A stretch of 5,921 nucleotides of DNA from JBHEKP01 sp041859375 (GTDB taxonomy: Bacteria > Hydrogenedentota > Hydrogenedentia > Hydrogenedentales > CAITNO01): the NCBI GenBank assembly GCA_041859375.1, contig JBHEKP010000295.1:1-5921 (forward strand), in the 5' to 3' direction. The translations under genes and the position numbers were made by a program. How positions within the stretch are numbered: position 1 is the first letter of the stretch; the number at the start of each line of letters is the position of its first letter. Positions 1 to 5,763 of this stretch are shown here, one piece after another. Below the pieces are notes generated by a model, which saw only the letters and a list, made by a program, of their open reading frames with translations, ran no database searches and was not told where the DNA came from.

Positions 1-1889
1 AGGTACAGCCCCACGCCGAGACCCCGCGCGAGGATGATTTGGGCATCGCGCGTGGACTTAGCAGTGACTTCGCGCTCGAGGGCGTGCAGGACGCCGCGCA
101 CGCGGGGCAAGTCGAGCCAGTGCCGGGTCAGCGGATGGTCCTCGCATTGGTCCAGGGCCGCATGGATGGCCTCGCGATCGGACAGCATGCGATGGCCGAT
201 GTCCGCGCCTTGGAGTCCCTTGGCTTTGTAGTGCAGGACCTGCGCGGGCAGGCGGTCGCGAAAGGTGTGCCGCACAAGCCAGCGGGCTTCGCCCTTGCGC
301 CGGTACATATCCTCCGGCACCCGCAGAAAAAACTCGATAAGTCGCCGATCCGCCGTGGGATCGCGAAAGCTGAGGCCATAGGCCGGGCCCAACTCGGCCC
401 ACAGGCTGCCCCCATAGCTCATGCCGGGGGAGAAGAAGAGGGTCTGCGCCGGCGGATAGACCCGGACCTGCGCGATGTAGTCGTCCTGTTGCTGCTGGAG
501 TTGCCTGGCGAGTTGGATCTCCTGGGCGAATGCCGGGCTGATCGCGGCGTTGGCGAGGCGGCTGGTCCAGGCGGCGGGGGTGTGCGCGCGCAGATAGGCC
601 GGGGGCCAGCGCAGGAGCGGCTTGAGGATTTGGCGTTTCAGGGTGCGCCAGGGCGTGGGTTCCGAATAGCGCATGGAGCGCCCCAGGCCGCTCCAACCGC
701 CGCGCTGAAAGCTGGTGAGCAGGGAACCCGTGCCGCTGTAAGAGACGCTGCCGTTGCCGAATTGCCCCGTGAGCAATACCCCCATGCCTTGCTGTGCCGC
801 CAACGCAGTCAGGGTCGTGATCCAGTAGAAATTGGAGGGGGAGAACGCGGGGGCATTTAGAATTTCCAGGAGGCGGTGGATGCCGGTGAGCACGCTGGTG
901 CCCGCGGCATCGACGGGGACGTGGTGCCGCACGCCGGCCTGGAGGGCGGTGGCGTGGGCGCCTTCCCACTCGTGGCCCAGGCGCGCCCCGGCGCCCACGG
1001 TGGCGTCGAAATGGGGCACGGAGGTATAGGCCGTTAGTTCCTTACCTGCGGCCGCGAGGAGGGGGGCGGCCAGCGCGGCCACGGAACCGGAATCCAGCCC
1101 GGCGCTCAGGGTGACACCGATGGGCTTTTCGCTGCGCAACCTGCTTTGCACGGCCTGCGTATAGAGGTGCATGAACTGCTCGTAGTACGCGGCTTCCGGC
1201 AGAAAGCGATCTGGTGTGATGGATTCTGGGTTCCAGTAGCGCTGCTTCTGCCAGTGTCCGTTGCTCCATTGCAGCCGGTGGCCGCTGGCGAGGGCCTGGA
1301 TGCCGGTGTAGGCCGTCCGCTCGCCGTCCCCGACCCAGACCACGAGGACCTGCGCGATGCGCAGCGGGTCGATGTCGCGGGGCACTTCGGGTAGCGCGAG
1401 CAAGGCCTTGATGCCGGAGGCGAACGCGAAGAAACGGTCGCACTTGTGGTAGTAGAGGCTGGTATTGCCAAAGTGATCGCGCGCGAGGACGAAGCTGCGC
1501 GTGCGCGCATTCCACGCGGCGAAGGCCCAATCCCCATAGAGGTGATCGCTACAGGCATTGCCCCAGCGCGCATAGGCGGCGCGGACCAGTTCGCCATCGG
1601 GGGTGGTGGCGTGATCGGCGGGGGGGACGCACAGCGCGTGGAGTAGTTCGTCGCGGTTGTCCAGGCGGGCCGTGGTGACAAAGAGGACGTCGTCCTGCAG
1701 CGTGGGCTGTGCTTCGTGGCGGTGCTCCGGGGTGTCGTGCGCCAGGAAATGCGTGAAGGCCACAGCGTCTGTGTGCAGCCCGTGAATGCCTTCGGGACCC
1801 CATACCGCCATCGCGGTCTGCATGCGCGCGAGATCTTCGGGATCCACCGGAGCGCCGTCCAGGCGGACGATACCGCAAATGCCGCTCAT
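1..1889 (-). CDS. Asparagine synthase-like lasso macrolactam synthetase (C protein), 3' end cut by window edge
   Basis: I translated this frame codon by codon from the ATG at 1889 down to base 3 and found 629 codons without a stop. The N-terminal class II glutamine-amidotransferase-like domain (about residues 1-200) starts MSGICGIVRLDG and has RLDNRDEL at 75-82, GDWAFA at 119-124 and LARDHFG at 135-141. The asparagine-synthase domain (PF00733 type) follows, with the ATP-pyrophosphatase loop SAGLDSGS at 262-269. In lasso clusters this family adenylates an Asp/Glu side chain of the peptide and joins it to the freed N-terminus. Cys is residue 5 rather than residue 2 as in true AsnB, so glutamine hydrolysis is doubtful. 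The start has GGGAG six bases upstream (1896-1900) and overlaps the B2 stop by ATGA. A housekeeping asparagine synthetase is the alternative, but the neighbours argue strongly for the lasso role. The protein probably ends shortly beyond the window. Confidence 0.9.
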   Translation of the reverse strand, partial: MSGICGIVRLDGAPVDPEDLARMQTAMAVWGPEGIHGLHTDAVAFTHFLAHDTPEHRHEAQPTLQDDVLFVTTARLDNRDELLHALCVPPADHATTPDGELVRAAYARWGNACSDHLYGDWAFAAWNARTRSFVLARDHFGNTSLYYHKCDRFFAFASGIKALLALPEVPRDIDPLRIAQVLVVWVGDGERTAYTGIQALASGHRLQWSNGHWQKQRYWNPESITPDRFLPEAAYYEQFMHLYTQAVQSRLRSEKPIGVTLSAGLDSGSVAALAAPLLAAAGKELTAYTSVPHFDATVGAGARLGHEWEGAHATALQAGVRHHVPVDAAGTSVLTGIHRLLEILNAPAFSPSNFYWITTLTALAAQQGMGVLLTGQFGNGSVSYSGTGSLLTSFQRGGWSGLGRSMRYSEPTPWRTLKRQILKPLLRWPPAYLRAHTPAAWTSRLANAAISPAFAQEIQLARQLQQQQDDYIAQVRVYPPAQTLFFSPGMSYGGSLWAELGPAYGLSFRDPTADRRLIEFFLRVPEDMYRRKGEARWLVRHTFRDRLPAQVLHYKAKGLQGADIGHRMLSDREAIHAALDQCEDHPLTRHWLDLPRVRGVLHALEREVTAKSTRDAQIILARGLGVGLY

Positions 1890-2395
1890 GTTGGACTCCC
1901 GGCTTGTGGCTGAATGCTGGGCAGGTCTTGGGCCGGAACCTGTGCGAAGCAGGCGATCACTTCGAAGCTGCGGTGGCCGGGTGCGCCGGTGACGATGCTC
2001 GCGCCGCAGCGCAACCAGGCATGCGCAGAGAAATCCTTCCCCGGCTCCTTGCGCACGCCGAGGTAGAGCGTGGTGGGGATGCCGCGACGACGCAGCATCC
2101 AAGTGCCCGCGAGGGCCTGCGCCAGACAGCGGCTGTCCCATGGCACCCAGGGAGCGACGGCGCGCACGGCCCAGCCTACGCGTGTGGCCGTGTCTGTGAT
2201 TGCACGGGAAACTTCGGTGGCGCTCTCTGCGCTGGTGCGGCCGAGCCAGGCGGCGATGCGCCGGAAGGGGAGAAGGGCCATGGCCAGGCGCGCGGCCACC
2301 AGTGCGAGGAGCGCCTCCAGCAGACAGGCCCGCGCGGACCAGGGCAGGGCGAGAAACTTGCGCGCCTTAGGCCACAACAATGAGCCCCTCTTCAC
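1886..2395 (-). CDS. Lasso peptide B2 protein, transglutaminase-like leader peptidase
   Basis: This 169-residue protein matches the lasso B2 family (Transglut_core3, PF13471 type), a cysteine protease that removes the leader peptide. The N-terminal third (about 12-50) is hydrophobic and basic, as is usual here. The catalytic Cys is C90 in WDSRCLAQAL and the His is H125 in SAHAWLRCG. It is followed by the IVTG...FEVIACF tail that I associate with kinase-containing lasso clusters. The acidic third triad residue expected about 12 positions after His is not obvious; G137 sits there. The first in-frame start is a GTG at 2395, overlapping B1 by 29 bases but with no good ribosome site. A TTG at 2380 has AGAGGGG just upstream and would give a protein five residues shorter. 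The stop overlaps the C gene start (ATGA), which implies translational coupling. Confidence 0.88.
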   Translation of the reverse strand: MKRGSLLWPKARKFLALPWSARACLLEALLALVAARLAMALLPFRRIAAWLGRTSAESATEVSRAITDTATRVGWAVRAVAPWVPWDSRCLAQALAGTWMLRRRGIPTTLYLGVRKEPGKDFSAHAWLRCGASIVTGAPGHRSFEVIACFAQVPAQDLPSIQPQAGSPT

Positions 2396-2648
2396 GCAGT
2401 TGGCCCAGGAAGTGCATCACTTCGCGCTCGCAGACTTCGGGGGTGACGTCGAACTCCGCCTGCAACTGCGCGCACACCGCGGCGACGGGTTGCGGCGTTT
2501 CGAGCAGATCCCAGATGCGGCGCGCGGTGGTCTCGAGGCCGTAGTAGTTTCCGCGGTCGATGTTCATCAGCACGACTTCGCCGTCCAGCTCGGTGGCCAG
2601 CAGCCCCTCGGCGCGCGCGACGTGTGTTTCCAATGCCAGCGTTGTCAT
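2367..2648 (-). CDS. PqqD-like lasso peptide B1 protein (RiPP recognition element)
   Basis: This 93-residue protein has the classic PqqD fold pattern (PF05402 type). A beta-hairpin contains LDGEVVLMNIDRGNYYGLE (about 21-39), followed by helices with TTARRIWDLLE (about 40-50), then a VAAVCAQLQAEFDV segment and a C-terminal helix ending FLGQLREEGLIVV. The NYYGLE and ARRIWDLLE signatures are typical of stand-alone RRE domains beside lasso B2 proteins. The expected role is to bind the precursor leader and present it to B2. The ATG at 2648 overlaps the upstream kinase stop (ATGA), and AGGAG lies five bases upstream (2654-2658), so this start is secure. Length is normal for the family and nothing is broken. 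Confidence 0.92.
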   Translation of the reverse strand: MTTLALETHVARAEGLLATELDGEVVLMNIDRGNYYGLETTARRIWDLLETPQPVAAVCAQLQAEFDVTPEVCEREVMHFLGQLREEGLIVVA

Positions 2649-3628
2649 GGCTGCTCCTGATCTGGTTCGAGTATTGGAAGCGTTTGCCAGTGGGCTTCCA
2701 ACTGGTCCAATAGTTTGTCCATGCGATGAATGTCGCGCGGACGGCCCACTTGCACGAAGGGAACCGCCGCGGCCACGCCGCTGGCCAGACGCATCGCTTC
2801 CGCCTGGCTGTCGAGTCCCGGCAGGTACTCGGGCCGGTACAAATTTGACACAAGCTCGTGCAGGCGCGCAAAGCCGCGCAGCGGCGCAAGGGTGATTGAC
2901 TCGCCGCTGTGGCTCGACAACAGGTGGATCGCCCCAAGCTGCCGGGCCATCAACACCGCGGGTTGATGCAGAGAGACGACAAACTTGTCGACCTCGAAGG
3001 CGGCGTCTTGCGCGTGCGCCGGCATCCGGTCTAATTGCTCCAGGGCATCGGTGCAGAGCCGCAGTTGCGGCATGGAGGGGATGACCCGATAGCCCGCGCC
3101 GGCGTCGTGCACCAGCGCGCAGACATCGTCACACAGCAGGGGATAGCCCCGCCGGTGCAGGTGCGCTGCGAGGGTGGACTTGCCCTCGCCCTGGGGACCC
3201 ACGAAGATCATGGCACCTTGTGGGGTGTCCACCGCGCTGCCATGGAGGAGCAGGTGCCCGCGCTGATACATCAGCGCGCCCATGGCCGATCCAAGGAGGA
3301 AGAGGCGAACCCGCTCCATCGCGGCATCGGGATAGGGTTCAATCGTGATGGAGCAGCCGCGCGAAACGGCGTAGCGCGCGGTGCCGGGAATGTCCAGCAG
3401 CAAGACATCGCCGGCGGCCTGGAAGTAAGAAGCGGCCGCGCGGGGATTGGGAAGCGCTTTGGGTACGGAACCCCAACGGATCTCGACCTCGACCGGGGTG
3501 TCTGCGGCGGCTTCTTGCGGCACGCCCGGCAATGCCACTGCCGACGCTACGGATGCACCGTAGAGTCGATAGCGAAAGGGCACCGAAGCGCCGCACGGCG
3601 CGTGGGGTGGCAACGGCATGGTGGACAC
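2645..3628 (-). CDS. HPr kinase/phosphorylase-like protein of lasso cluster (K protein)
   Basis: This is an HprK-C-like P-loop kinase. Counting from the GTG at 3628, Walker A GPQGEGKST is at 144-152 and the acidic LLCDDVCAL segment with D167-D168 follows. The N-terminus carries FRYRLYGASVASAVALPGV, which fits the short N-terminal beta domain of kinases in these clusters. In paeninodin-type clusters such kinases phosphorylate the C-terminal residue of the precursor; applying that here is inference from context. For the start, GTG at 3628 has GAGG ten bases upstream and gives 327 residues. ATG at 3619 (324 residues) is also possible. The frame stays open to a GTG at 3748, but the 40 extra residues do not look like the family. 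It is the first gene of the K-B1-B2-C block and its stop overlaps the B1 start. True HprK acting on HPr of the PTS is unlikely given the neighbours. Confidence 0.85.
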   Translation of the reverse strand: MSTMPLPPHAPCGASVPFRYRLYGASVASAVALPGVPQEAAADTPVEVEIRWGSVPKALPNPRAAASYFQAAGDVLLLDIPGTARYAVSRGCSITIEPYPDAAMERVRLFLLGSAMGALMYQRGHLLLHGSAVDTPQGAMIFVGPQGEGKSTLAAHLHRRGYPLLCDDVCALVHDAGAGYRVIPSMPQLRLCTDALEQLDRMPAHAQDAAFEVDKFVVSLHQPAVLMARQLGAIHLLSSHSGESITLAPLRGFARLHELVSNLYRPEYLPGLDSQAEAMRLASGVAAAVPFVQVGRPRDIHRMDKLLDQLEAHWQTLPILEPDQEQP

Positions 3629-3805
3629 GGGCGAATATCCTCGGGGGTGCCCAACATAGCAGCCAGGACGGGCGTAAGGGAAGCGCGTGGCGCATCTGCA
3701 ATCCACGTGGCCACTGTGCTCGCGAAGCCTCCTATCGTTTGGCCGCACATGCTATGGCAAGGACCAACGCCTCCTCCTCCTGCCACGCGATCAAGACGTG
3801 ACCGC

Positions 3806-3928
3806 CTAGTTCATTCCAAGTGCACCCAGTAGCCAATATAAGATGATGAACACGAGAACGGTGGAAAAGCAGCCCCCGCCGAGCTTCCAAGCACCCAATC
3901 CTGCCAAGCCGCCACGTAACAAGCCCAT
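3806..3928 (-). CDS. Small single-pass membrane protein, 40 residues, unknown function
   Basis: The reading frame from ATG at 3928 to TAG at 3806 encodes a 40-residue peptide. It has a glycine-rich N-terminal part (MGLLRGGLAGLGAWKLGGGC) and then a strongly hydrophobic helix, FSTVLVFIILYWLLGALGM (about 21-39). The GGGC followed by a Ser/Thr-rich helix entry and YWLLG resembles small orphan membrane proteins I have seen in many bacterial genomes, but I cannot name a family. A GGAGA element lies about 12 bases upstream, somewhat far for a ribosome site. It sits 177 bases before the kinase gene and after the terminator of the lipoprotein gene, so it could be the first gene of the lasso transcript or an unrelated single gene. 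It lacks lasso precursor features: there is no Asp/Glu at ring positions and no YxxPxL leader motif. It is too short for usual gene-calling cutoffs. Confidence 0.6.
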   Translation of the reverse strand: MGLLRGGLAGLGAWKLGGGCFSTVLVFIILYWLLGALGMN

Positions 3929-3944
3929 ATCTATTTCGCTTTCT

Positions 3945-3960
3945 CCAGGTCCTTGCCTGG
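3945..3960. repeat. Small inverted repeat in the leader of the 40-residue ORF
   Basis: CCAGG and CCTGG flank a six-base spacer, giving a 5 bp stem. On the minus strand the right arm runs into the GGAG that would serve the 40-residue ORF, so the hairpin could partly hide that ribosome site. It is short enough to be chance. Confidence 0.25.
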
Positions 3961-3973
3961 AAACTTGCTGTGC

Positions 3974-3979
3974 ATTCTA
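3974..3979 (-). promoter_or_regulatory. Possible -10 box upstream of the 40-residue ORF and lasso operon
   Basis: TAGAAT on the minus strand matches five of six bases of the sigma70 -10 consensus. It sits between the upstream terminator and the ATG at 3928, where a promoter is expected. No matching -35 is found at 16-18 bases; TTGTTG lies only 14 bases upstream. Treat it as a pointer to the promoter region, not a defined promoter. Confidence 0.22.
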
Positions 3980-4039
3980 GTCTTACTTAGAGCCAACAAC
4001 GCACTGCGGTGGCGCATTCCGGGATGCTGCGCATCGCAC

Positions 4040-4086
4040 AAAGAACAAGCCGCCGGAAAGCATGCCCATGGCAGCTTCCCGGCGGC
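4040..4086 (-). terminator. Rho-independent terminator after the PKD lipoprotein gene
   Basis: On the minus strand GCCGCCGGGAAGC and GCTTTCCGGCGGC form a 13 bp stem with a single G-T wobble around a 12-base loop. TTGTTCTTT follows immediately. It begins 35 bases after the TGA at 4121-4123. The plus strand has no T-run after the hairpin, so the direction is clear. It separates the lipoprotein transcript from the 40-residue ORF and lasso genes. Confidence 0.85.
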
Positions 4087-4120
4087 GAAACTATCTATGT
4101 GCCGCGTGAAACAGACCGGA

Positions 4121-5206
4121 TCACATGACTGCACGTATCCGCGTGCGCAGGAGGGATTGGCCCGCCAGTAGCCCGGCCACGCCGAGAAAGAGCACGAGCC
4201 AGTCCCCGAAGGATTTCTCCAGGGGACCACCCGCCTTGCCCGCGCCTTCGCAACCCGAACAACCGAACGGCGGATCCTCACCTTCGCCCTCACCTTCGCC
4301 CTCACCTTCGCCCTCGCCTTCGCCCTCGCCTTCGCCCTCACCTTCGCCCTCACCTTCACCCTCACCTTCACCTTCACCTTCACCTTCACCTTCACCCTCA
4401 ATGGCAACATCTGAATTAATCAGTGAAACAACCGGAGACGTGACAAGCTGTCCCCCGTCAAAACGGTAAAGCACCTCCCCGGAAAAGCGTTGCGTTCCCG
4501 CCACCCCTTCCCCCGGCAACAATTGGAAAGAGAAGGCCGCCGGAAAGGAGGGCACCTGCACCCAGGCGAACTGGAGTTCACCGGTATGCACCGAAAAATT
4601 GACGATGTCCGGAACGGCGCCCTCAAGGGCGTCCTGGAAATTCCATCCGGCGGGGATGCGTTCAACCACGCCGAGGGAGGTGATGGGGCGGTCCCCGTCA
4701 TAGGTCAGCGTCAGGGTCACCCGCAGCGGACTTCCGGGGGTGTATAGCCCCGTGCTGAACTGTCTTCCCAGCACGGGCTGCACCTCCACCTCGCCCTCGC
4801 CCTCGGCTTCGCCTTCACCCTCGGTTTCGCCCTCGCCTTCCCCTTCGGTCTCCCCCTCGCCCTCCGGTTCGACCGGGGGGGCCGAAACCGTGACCAGATC
4901 CGTTTTGGCGCTTTCGCGCGCGCCGAACAGGCAAACCCTGCGCAACGTGACCGTGTACACGCCCGCCTGTTCATACACATGGGCCGGGTCGCGCTCCGCG
5001 GACGCCTCCGAACCGTCGCCGAAGTCCCATTCCCAGCGCGGCTCCAAAAGGCCGCCGTCCCGCGACAGGTTGGTGAAGGCCACCCGCAGCGGCGCCTGCC
5101 CGGCAACGGGCTCCGCGGAAAAATCCGGGCGCGGGCACATCCAGTCGCAGCCTGGCAGCAGTGGGAGCGCCAGCGTCGTCGTCAAAACCAAAAACAGCCT
5201 TTTCAT
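4121..5206 (-). CDS. PKD-domain lipoprotein with Glu-Gly linkers and C-terminal membrane tail
   Basis: This 361-residue surface protein starts at ATG 5206, chosen because it gives a clean lipoprotein signal: MKR, a hydrophobic stretch, then LLPGC with lipobox Cys at 20. TTG at 5239 and ATG at 5227 in the same frame would only lengthen the N-terminus. Residues about 27-108 form a PKD domain with WEWDFGDG at 58-65 and the HVYEQAGVYTVTL strand at 76-88. A Glu-Gly/Thr linker (115-141) leads to a second beta-rich domain (about 142-268: YTPGSPLRVTLTLTYDG, ERIPAGWNF, VQVPSFPAAFSF). It resembles repeat domains in Hydrogenedentes/Lentisphaerae surface proteins, but I cannot name it. A pure Glu-Gly stretch (270-310) precedes CSGC (316-319), a transmembrane segment (336-353) and an Arg-rich end (RTRIR). 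That tail resembles a CTERM-type sorting signal. The role is probably envelope adhesion or structure. A terminator follows. Confidence 0.88.
   Translation of the reverse strand: MKRLFLVLTTTLALPLLPGCDWMCPRPDFSAEPVAGQAPLRVAFTNLSRDGGLLEPRWEWDFGDGSEASAERDPAHVYEQAGVYTVTLRRVCLFGARESAKTDLVTVSAPPVEPEGEGETEGEGEGETEGEGEAEGEGEVEVQPVLGRQFSTGLYTPGSPLRVTLTLTYDGDRPITSLGVVERIPAGWNFQDALEGAVPDIVNFSVHTGELQFAWVQVPSFPAAFSFQLLPGEGVAGTQRFSGEVLYRFDGGQLVTSPVVSLINSDVAIEGEGEGEGEGEGEGEGEGEGEGEGEGEGEGEGEGEGEGEGEDPPFGCSGCEGAGKAGGPLEKSFGDWLVLFLGVAGLLAGQSLLRTRIRAVM
4277..4399 (-). repeat. Tandem repeat encoding (Glu-Gly)20 linker
   Basis: There are 41 codons alternating strictly Glu and Gly. The DNA is built from near-identical 6- and 12-base units: GGTGAA-type hexamers dominate at the 5' end of the gene's repeat, and GAGGGCGAAGGC/GAGGGTGAAGGC-type 12-mers at its 3' end. 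This two-part structure suggests growth by slippage or unequal exchange. Repeat number is likely to vary between strains and may be compressed in assemblies. Confidence 0.92.
4784..4864 (-). repeat. Shorter degenerate Glu-Gly/Thr linker repeat
   Basis: There are 27 codons encoding Glu-Gly repeats interrupted by Thr, Ala and Val (EGEGETEGEGEG and similar), joining the PKD domain to the second domain of the lipoprotein. It is less regular than the C-terminal repeat, and therefore likely older or less prone to slippage. Confidence 0.85.
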
Positions 5207-5351
5207 GGGCCTCGGCAATCCTTCCATGTTGTACGCCAAACTTTACCACATGAGCGGGGCTGTCATGACAACACCGGCCGTTTTTTCCGCGCCGCCCGCC
5301 GCGCCGACGGCGCAATCCGCGCCGGGGTGCAAAAAAACAGGCGTGTTCCGC

Positions 5352-5381
5352 TTGACACCGGCTTTTTGGATTTGCTACGAT
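5352..5381 (+). promoter_or_regulatory. Sigma70-type promoter for the tRNA-Gly/tRNA-Lys pair
   Basis: A perfect -35 TTGACA (5352-5357) is followed after 18 bases by TACGAT (5376-5381, four of six matches). Transcription would start near 5388, about nine bases before the mature tRNA-Gly. Position and strand both fit a tRNA operon promoter. Confidence 0.72.
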
Positions 5382-5396
5382 TTGTCCACCATTCGA

Positions 5397-5471
<75 letters not shown>

Positions 5472-5485
5472 TTTTTTTCTTCTCC

Positions 5486-5561
5486 GGGCCGTTAGCTCAG
5501 TTGGTAGAGCAGTTCCCTTTTAAGGAATTGGTCATAGGTTCGAGTCCTATACGGCCCACCA
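5486..5561 (+). tRNA. tRNA-Lys, anticodon TTT
   Basis: The acceptor GGGCCGT pairs perfectly with ACGGCCC. The D-arm is AGCTCAGTTGGTAGAGC, the anticodon stem GTTCC/GGAAT holds loop CTTTTAA (anticodon TTT), and the T-arm ATAGG/CCTAT carries TTCGAGT. Discriminator A and CCA are encoded. It lies directly downstream of tRNA-Gly on the same strand. Confidence 0.97.
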
Positions 5562-5566
5562 TCCCC

Positions 5567-5595
5567 GCGAGGGCTTCGCGCCCGGATGCCCTCGC
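5567..5595 (+). other. Hairpin directly downstream of tRNA-Lys
   Basis: GCGAGGGC (5567-5574) and GCCCTCGC (5588-5595) form a perfect 8 bp stem around a 13-base loop, starting six bases after the tRNA CCA. It is followed by CAAAA rather than T residues, so it is not a textbook terminator. It could block 3' exonucleases or help end the tRNA transcript. Confidence 0.4.
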
Positions 5596-5657
5596 CAAAA
5601 TCCGGGTTGACGACGGAACGGCACTGCCTAATGCTCCGAGGCGGGCTGCAAAAGTGA

Positions 5658-5686
5658 TTCACCCTGCTGCCCGCATGGGGTACAGT
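5658..5686 (+). promoter_or_regulatory. Possible promoter for the ATPase-like gene
   Basis: TTCACC (5658-5663) and TACAGT (5681-5686) are separated by exactly 17 bases, each with four of six consensus matches. They lie about 80 bases before the likely GTG start at 5764. Strength and use cannot be judged from sequence alone. Confidence 0.35.
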
Positions 5687-5763
5687 CGTCAAATGCCATT
5701 GACCATAAGCCCACCGTGGCGAGATCTGACTTTCCCGGTCTCGACCCGGGAAGACGTTCGCCT

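Noticed and set aside
39..860. Long plus-strand ORF of 273 residues and minus-strand ORF at 58-969
   Set aside because: Both overlap the asparagine-synthase-like gene in other frames. The low-complexity Arg/Pro/Gly/Ala composition is typical of GC-rich shadow frames.
3629..3748. 40-residue N-terminal extension of the kinase from GTG 3748, which contains YARPGCYVG
   Set aside because: The extension is rich in Arg, Cys and His and unlike the family. A better ribosome site precedes GTG 3628. The Y..P spacing resembles a leader motif only partly and is probably chance.
3547..3786. Minus-strand ORF of 79 residues (GTG start, MCGQTIGGFAS...) spanning the gap before the kinase, considered as a RiPP precursor
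   Set aside because: There is no ribosome site at the GTG, no YxxPxL-like leader and no plausible lasso core. Half of it overlaps the kinase gene in another frame.
3931..4015. 28-residue frame MRHRSALLALSKTRMHSKF... on the minus strand as a possible precursor
   Set aside because: There is no ribosome site and no leader motif, and it lies in the region expected to hold the promoter.
3930..4100. CRISPR array or insertion-sequence ends
   Set aside because: I saw no regularly spaced repeats, no transposase frame and no paired terminal inverted repeats anywhere in the window.
4125..4469. Plus-strand ORF with long Ser-Pro repeats, and minus-strand alternative frame with Lys/Val/Arg/Ala repeats
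   Set aside because: They are shadows of the Glu-Gly repeat in the real lipoprotein frame, which has a signal peptide, a PKD domain and a terminator.
5281..5340. GC-rich inverted repeats flanked by T6 and A7 runs, considered as a terminator
   Set aside because: The stretch lies between divergently read genes where no terminator is needed, and the best stem (GCGCC/GGCGC) is not followed directly by a T-run on either strand.
5492..5692. Minus-strand ORF of 66 residues containing GPYRTRTYDQFLKRELLYQLS
   Set aside because: It is the antisense of tRNA-Lys, again a classic false protein.
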